The position numbers and the translations under genes were made by a program. Positions 34,558 through 38,796 of a stretch of 38,796 nucleotides of DNA are shown in pieces (position 1 is the first letter of the stretch; every line of letters begins with the position of its first letter). Source of the stretch: Prevotella sp. UBA5379. GTDB taxonomy: Bacteria > Bacteroidota > Bacteroidia > Bacteroidales > Bacteroidaceae. Under the pieces are notes generated by a model. The model worked only from the letters and a program-made list of their open reading frames with translations. It ran no database searches and was not told where the DNA came from. The stretch lies in NCBI GenBank assembly GCA_002409785.1, contig DHOX01000088.1:1-38796 (forward strand), in the 5' to 3' direction.

Positions 34558-36507
34558 ATGAGCAATCATCATCTTTTAAGGACTGTGGCATTCTGTCTTG
34601 CCTGCATGTCTGTGTCGGGCCTTGCTGCCCAGCATGTCTTTACGGTCCGGACCTCAAAACCTGTTGCAAAGATTCAACCGACGATGTATGGTGTCTTTTT
34701 CGAAGACATCAACTTTGGTGCTGACGGTGGACTGTATGCTGACTTGGTGGAGAACCGTTCTTTTGAATTCCCCCAGCATCTGATGGGATGGAATACTTTT
34801 GGCAAGGTGTCTGTCAATGACCTGAAACCGGCTTTTGACCGTAATCCGCATTATGTGACCTTGCTGGATGCTGGCCATGACCAGAAATCTACGGGCATAG
34901 AGAACCATGGCTATTTCGGCATGGGACTGAAGAGGGGCATGGACTATGATTTCAGTGTCTATGCCCGCCTGAATGATCTTCAAGGAAAAGTGGCAAAATT
35001 CCGGGTGGAACTGGTGGGTTCAGATGATAAGATCATCGCCTGCCAGCATCTTACGGTGACGGATAATCAATGGAAAAAATATTCGGCTCGATTGAAGTCT
35101 GATAGGACGGATGCAGATGCTTTCCTGCGTATCTTTCTGGAGAGCAAAGAGGGGATAGACCTTGACCAGGTGTCTCTGTTTCCGGCTGACAACTGGCATG
35201 GGTTGAGGGCTGATCTCGTTCAGGACTTGAAGGATCTTCATCCGGGGGTGTTCCGCTTTCCCGGCGGTTGCATCGTGGAGGGAACGGATCTGGCTACACG
35301 CTATCAGTGGAAAAACAGTGTGGGACCGGTGGAGAATCGTCCGTTGAATGAGAATCGCTGGAATTATACGTTCCCTTATCGTTTGTATCCGAATTATTAT
35401 CAGAGCTATGGACTGGGCTTTTATGAATATTTCCTTTTAAGTGAATATATCGGTGCTTCTCCATTGCCGGTATTGAATTGTGGCATGGCTTGTCAGTTTC
35501 AAAATAAGGATACGGATGATCAGGCACATGTCAGCCTCCAGAACCTTCAGCCTTATATTGATGATGCCCTTGACCTGATCCAGTTTGCCAATGGAGGAGT
35601 TAATACCAGGTGGGGGAAATTGCGTGCTGATATGGGACATCCTCAGCCTTTCCACCTGAAGGAGATCGCGATCGGAAATGAGCAGTGGGGATCTCTTTAT
35701 CCGGTAAGGCTGGCTGCATTCGTGAAACAGATCCGTGCTGAATATCCGGATATAAAGATTTGTGGCTCGGCAGGCCCATACGCTTCTGGAAAAGAATTTG
35801 ACTATGGATGGGATCAGATGCGCAGGCTGGGAGTGGACCTCGTGGATGAGCATTACTATATGAGCCCGAAATGGTTCCTGGCAAATGCCAACAGGTATGA
35901 TCAATATCCTCGTAAAGGACCGAAGGTCTTTGCCGGCGAGTATGCTGCGCATGGTAAGGGGGAGCGTAACAACTGGGAGGCTGCGCTTTCTGAAGCGGCT
36001 TTCATGACGGGGCTGGAGCGTAATGCGGATGTGGTCTATCAGAGTACGTATGCGCCTCTGTTCGCTCACGTAAAGGGCTGGCAGTGGAAACCGGACCTGA
36101 TCTGGTTTGATAATCTGAAGAGTCTGAGGACAGTCAACTGGTATGTGCAGATGATGTATGGAACGAATAAGGGTACGGATGTGCTGCGCCTTACGGAAAA
36201 GGATCGTCCTGTGGAAGGTGCTGATGGACTTTATGCTACTGCTTGCTATGACCGGCCGAGTAAAAACTATATCGTAAAAGTAGTTAATACAGGTAAGACG
36301 GAACAACCAATTACTATTGTCTTTCAGGGTTTAAAACGTTTGAATACTGGAAAAATGACTATTTTACATAGTGATAATCTACAGGCAGAGAATACGTTGA
36401 ACCATCCGGATGTTGTTGTCCCGGTAACTTCTGTGGTTGAGGCCACCGGTAATAATGTACTGACCGTAAAAATACCGGCTGAATCCTTTGTTGTCTATCG
36501 TTTTTGA
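34558..36507 (+). CDS. GH51 alpha-L-arabinofuranosidase
   Basis: A 649-residue protein with signal peptide ending near VSGLAAQ, so periplasmic. An N-terminal beta-rich region (MYGVFFEDINFGADGGLYAD, then a CBM4-like stretch at about 75-215) precedes the catalytic barrel (FRFPGGCIVEGTDLATRYQW; LNCGMACQFQ) and a C-terminal beta domain. Acid/base E375 lies in IAIGNEQWG and nucleophile E461 in VFAGEYAAHG, both typical of GH51. It releases terminal alpha-L-arabinofuranose from arabinan, arabinoxylan or arabinogalactan side chains. With the GH43, GH16 and GH2 neighbours, arabinogalactan is the best fit. It lies after a terminator and so is probably transcribed on its own. It is the last gene on the plus strand before the convergent helicase. 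Confidence 0.94.
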   Translation: MSNHHLLRTVAFCLACMSVSGLAAQHVFTVRTSKPVAKIQPTMYGVFFEDINFGADGGLYADLVENRSFEFPQHLMGWNTFGKVSVNDLKPAFDRNPHYVTLLDAGHDQKSTGIENHGYFGMGLKRGMDYDFSVYARLNDLQGKVAKFRVELVGSDDKIIACQHLTVTDNQWKKYSARLKSDRTDADAFLRIFLESKEGIDLDQVSLFPADNWHGLRADLVQDLKDLHPGVFRFPGGCIVEGTDLATRYQWKNSVGPVENRPLNENRWNYTFPYRLYPNYYQSYGLGFYEYFLLSEYIGASPLPVLNCGMACQFQNKDTDDQAHVSLQNLQPYIDDALDLIQFANGGVNTRWGKLRADMGHPQPFHLKEIAIGNEQWGSLYPVRLAAFVKQIRAEYPDIKICGSAGPYASGKEFDYGWDQMRRLGVDLVDEHYYMSPKWFLANANRYDQYPRKGPKVFAGEYAAHGKGERNNWEAALSEAAFMTGLERNADVVYQSTYAPLFAHVKGWQWKPDLIWFDNLKSLRTVNWYVQMMYGTNKGTDVLRLTEKDRPVEGADGLYATACYDRPSKNYIVKVVNTGKTEQPITIVFQGLKRLNTGKMTILHSDNLQAENTLNHPDVVVPVTSVVEATGNNVLTVKIPAESFVVYRF

Positions 36508-36552
36508 ATTTTCTGATGGGTATCTCCGATTCAGGTGATTTTGTTTGATAAG

Positions 36553-36584
36553 AGGTGTCCTCCGGCTTGGAGGGCATCTTTTTT
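36553..36584 (+). terminator. Rho-independent terminator after the GH51 gene
   Basis: AGGTGTCCTCC (36553-36563) pairs with GGAGGGCATCT (36569-36579), allowing G-U pairs, around a 5-nt loop, and is followed by a T run to 36584. It lies 45 bp after the GH51 stop and separates it from the convergent helicase gene, whose stop codon is at 36586-36588. Confidence 0.8.
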
Positions 36585-36585
36585 A

Positions 36586-38754
36586 TTATCCTTGCTTTTT
36601 GTCTTTCAATCGTTTCAGAATGACCATGGCCAGTTCGAGTTGGTTATAGGTGATGCCGAATTTGCAGTTCTCTCTGATGGCAGAGAGTCCGCCACCATTC
36701 GATTTCTCCTGGGCTTGCCGGACATCTGCCAGTGTCTCGTCACTGAGCCACCCCTCAGGGGCTAAGAGCTTTTTCTCTATCAGTGCTGCAATATGGGCCT
36801 GGATGGTCGCAAGGGTCAGATGGCGGACTACGGCTACCTCTTGTGGCTTCTTTCCTGCCTGGAGCATTTTGAGCGTTACCGTCCGTGTATCTTCCCTCTT
36901 GGGTTTGCTTTTTGTCTCTTTCCTTTTCCTGGCCGGGCTGCTGCCTTCGAGCGTGGATAGGATACCTTCCTGTTTGAACTTCTGATAATTGGCTGTCGAG
37001 AATCCTTTTGCGGCGATGTGGGCCAAGAGATAAATTTCGATGTGGTAGGTCTGGGACAAGGCGGAGAGGTCGTTCTCCATCCGTTTCTTTGCCGTCTTGT
37101 TGTCGGTGTTGATTTCCTTGGAGATCAGGAGTGTTGTCCCGAAGGCCTTCCGGAGCTCTTCCAGAAAATACCCTGCGCTGCGTTTTACCCGTTCCTGAAA
37201 TTCCTCTTCGTGAAGGGCTGGGACCTCCATTGCTGCAATGACTGTTATCCATTTCCGGGCTGTGGGCACAATCTTTTGGGAAAGTTGTAAATGGAGGAGT
37301 TGGTAGGCATTGAGGAGTCGTGAGTATCTTCTGAAGGATTCTGCCATCAGGCGCAACATACTGTTGGTCTCCTGGGTGAGTTCGTTAAAATTGAAGAGTT
37401 CCATGAGTTGGTCTCTGAAGTACTCTTCTTTCAGCGTCGGCAGTTGCTGGATGCTCGCCGCCGTCTCATCTGCCTGCTTTTGAATAAAGGAGTCCACGCG
37501 TTGATCCCTTATCACGCTTGAAGTTGAAATGGAAGAAGCCAGCACCAGTCCTTCCAGGGACTTGCAACGGCTCAGGGCGACATATACCTGGCCGGAGGCA
37601 AAGGAGAACCGTGCGTCAATGATGGCATGCTCGAAGGTCAGCCCCTGACTCTTGTGGATGGTGATGGCCCAGGCCAGGCGGAGGGGGAACTGTTCGAAAG
37701 TGCCTTGTACTTCGGGCTCGATGACTTTCGTTTCGGGATTGATGATATATTTATCGTTTTCCCAGGTTTCGGGTTTGACATCGATCGGCTCATCATCTCC
37801 CTGGCATTGTACCTGGACCAGGTCTTTACTCAGACGGATGACCCTTCCGATGCGGCCGTTATAGAAGCGCTTTTCCTCTGACGGATCATTCTTTACGAAC
37901 ATCACCTGGGCGCCGGTCTTTAAAGTCAGTTCTACTCCTGTGGGATAACTGTATTCGGGAAAGGTACCTTTGATTCGGGCCTGGTAGGTATAAGGTGGGG
38001 CCGTGAGCTTTTCCAGTTCGCTGCCATTATAATTGTCTGCGGAACGGTTATGGGTGGTCAGGCGGATATAGCCTTCTTCCGCTTTGGGATGAAATGCAGG
38101 GTCATATCGGCTGTTCAGGAGTGCAAGGTCTTCTTTCGCTGGTTGCCCGTCGCGGATATGATTCAGGATACGGATAAACTTCTCGTCCTGTTGGCGATAG
38201 ACATGATGGAGCTCTATGGTGACGAACCCTGTACTTTGCAATGCTTTGGAACCGAAGAAATAGGGAGTGTTATAATACGATTTCAAGATTTCGGTCTCTT
38301 CAGGGGTTACTACGGGGGTGAGCTGCTGCAAATCTCCGATCATCAGCAGTTGCACACCTCCGAATGGTTTGTCGTGCTCCCGGAATTTTCGCATGACATG
38401 GTCAATGGCATCTAAAAGATCACAGCGGACCATGCTGATCTCATCAATGACCAGCAGATCCAGTGTCCGCATGATATTGCGCTTTTCCTTGCTGTATTCA
38501 AAATGATTCTTGAATGTTGCCTGTGGAATGAAGGGTGAGGGGGGAAGCTGGAAGAATGAATGGATGGTCATCCCTTCTGCGTTGATAGCGGCTACACCGG
38601 TAGGGGCAACAACGATCATCCGTTTCGTCGATCTCTTGCGTAGGGTTTTCAGAAAGGTCGTCTTCCCTGTTCCTGCCTTGCCGGTGAGAAAGACACTTTT
38701 CCCGGTATGCTCTATAAATTCCCATGCCGTTCTCAAGTCTCCGTTTTCTTCCAT
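36586..38754 (-). CDS. Pif1/RecD-like superfamily 1 DNA helicase with C-terminal helix-turn-helix domain
   Basis: A 722-residue cytoplasmic protein with no signal peptide. Walker A is GKAGTGKT (residues 25-32), followed by VVAPTGVAAINAEGMTIHSF and Walker B LLVIDEISM (D104, E105). Later motifs are MIGDLQQLTPV, AWAITIHKSQGLTFEHAIID and VYVALSRCKSLEGLVL near the end of the helicase core (about residue 410). The C-terminal part (about 600-700) has a Lys/Arg-rich linker (RKRKETKSKPKRED) and a helix-turn-helix region (MLQAGKKPQEVAVVRHLT onward) of the HTH_40 type seen in RecQ-like and Pif1-like bacterial proteins. The family unwinds DNA, and Pif1 members can act on G-quadruplexes. It is not a PUL gene and probably marks the chromosomal border of the locus. 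Confidence 0.93.
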   Translation of the reverse strand: MEENGDLRTAWEFIEHTGKSVFLTGKAGTGKTTFLKTLRKRSTKRMIVVAPTGVAAINAEGMTIHSFFQLPPSPFIPQATFKNHFEYSKEKRNIMRTLDLLVIDEISMVRCDLLDAIDHVMRKFREHDKPFGGVQLLMIGDLQQLTPVVTPEETEILKSYYNTPYFFGSKALQSTGFVTIELHHVYRQQDEKFIRILNHIRDGQPAKEDLALLNSRYDPAFHPKAEEGYIRLTTHNRSADNYNGSELEKLTAPPYTYQARIKGTFPEYSYPTGVELTLKTGAQVMFVKNDPSEEKRFYNGRIGRVIRLSKDLVQVQCQGDDEPIDVKPETWENDKYIINPETKVIEPEVQGTFEQFPLRLAWAITIHKSQGLTFEHAIIDARFSFASGQVYVALSRCKSLEGLVLASSISTSSVIRDQRVDSFIQKQADETAASIQQLPTLKEEYFRDQLMELFNFNELTQETNSMLRLMAESFRRYSRLLNAYQLLHLQLSQKIVPTARKWITVIAAMEVPALHEEEFQERVKRSAGYFLEELRKAFGTTLLISKEINTDNKTAKKRMENDLSALSQTYHIEIYLLAHIAAKGFSTANYQKFKQEGILSTLEGSSPARKRKETKSKPKREDTRTVTLKMLQAGKKPQEVAVVRHLTLATIQAHIAALIEKKLLAPEGWLSDETLADVRQAQEKSNGGGLSAIRENCKFGITYNQLELAMVILKRLKDKKQG

Positions 38755-38774
38755 AATGGTTTTCCTGTTAGTTA

Positions 38775-38782
38775 CAAAGGTA
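38775..38782 (-). promoter_or_regulatory. -7 promoter box for the helicase gene
   Basis: Read on the minus strand this is TACCTTTG, a full match to TAnnTTTG, 20 nt before the ATG at 38754. The expected -33 box would lie beyond the window edge. Confidence 0.5.
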
Positions 38783-38796
38783 CGTAAAATAATCGG

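Noticed and set aside
35437..36306. Minus-strand open frame (289 codons) inside the GH51 gene
   Set aside because: It is antisense to conserved GH51 catalytic sequence with no recognisable features.
1..38796. Mobile element, CRISPR array, tRNA or rRNA genes
   Set aside because: I saw no transposase, integrase, regularly spaced repeats or RNA gene signatures on reading the window; a covariance-model search was not possible.

Overview
The window is almost entirely one large polysaccharide utilisation locus (PUL) from a Bacteroidota bacterium, most likely order Bacteroidales; I do not assign a genus. The evidence is four SusC/SusD-type pairs, a hybrid two-component-type sensor with propeller repeats, many short-lipobox lipoproteins, promoters of the TAnnTTTG type, and AT-rich starts mostly without Shine-Dalgarno sequences. 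No RNA gene, insertion sequence, CRISPR array or integrase was seen.

Layout. (1) 1-2238, minus: N-terminal sensor part of a regulator cut by the window edge. (2) 2539-3660: GH43 enzyme resembling exo-beta-1,3-galactanases. (3) 4055-16269: susC1-susD1-susC2-susD2, a surface-glycan-binding-type lipoprotein and a GH16 lipoprotein. (4) 16682-23171: a second, non-lipoprotein GH16, then susC3-susD3. (5) 23307-28556: susC4-susD4, a diverged duplicate of pair 3. (6) 28699-34383: DUF2264/GH154-like enzyme, GH105 and GH2 beta-galactosidase. (7) 34558-36507: GH51 arabinofuranosidase, ending at a terminator. (8) 36586-38754, minus: a Pif1/RecD-like helicase, probably the housekeeping gene that marks the PUL border.

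How it may work together. A GH43 of galactanase type, two GH16 endo-hydrolases, a GH2 beta-galactosidase, a GH51 arabinofuranosidase, and GH105 and DUF2264 enzymes acting on uronic acids fit type II arabinogalactan (arabinogalactan protein) better than any other glycan I can think of. This is inference from families, not proof. The lipoprotein GH16 would cut the backbone at the cell surface, the SusCD pairs and the F5/8-type lipoprotein would bind and import fragments, and the other enzymes would trim them in the periplasm.

The most notable non-coding signal is a repeated promoter element at 2301-2369, 3759-3827 and 16560-16628. Each copy holds two GATTTGTT-like half-sites exactly 21 bp apart, and each is followed by a GAnnTTTGC box that starts exactly 60 nt after the start of the element. 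The copies precede the GH43 gene, susC1 and the second GH16. They look like binding sites for the divergently encoded sensor-regulator and define three co-regulated units.
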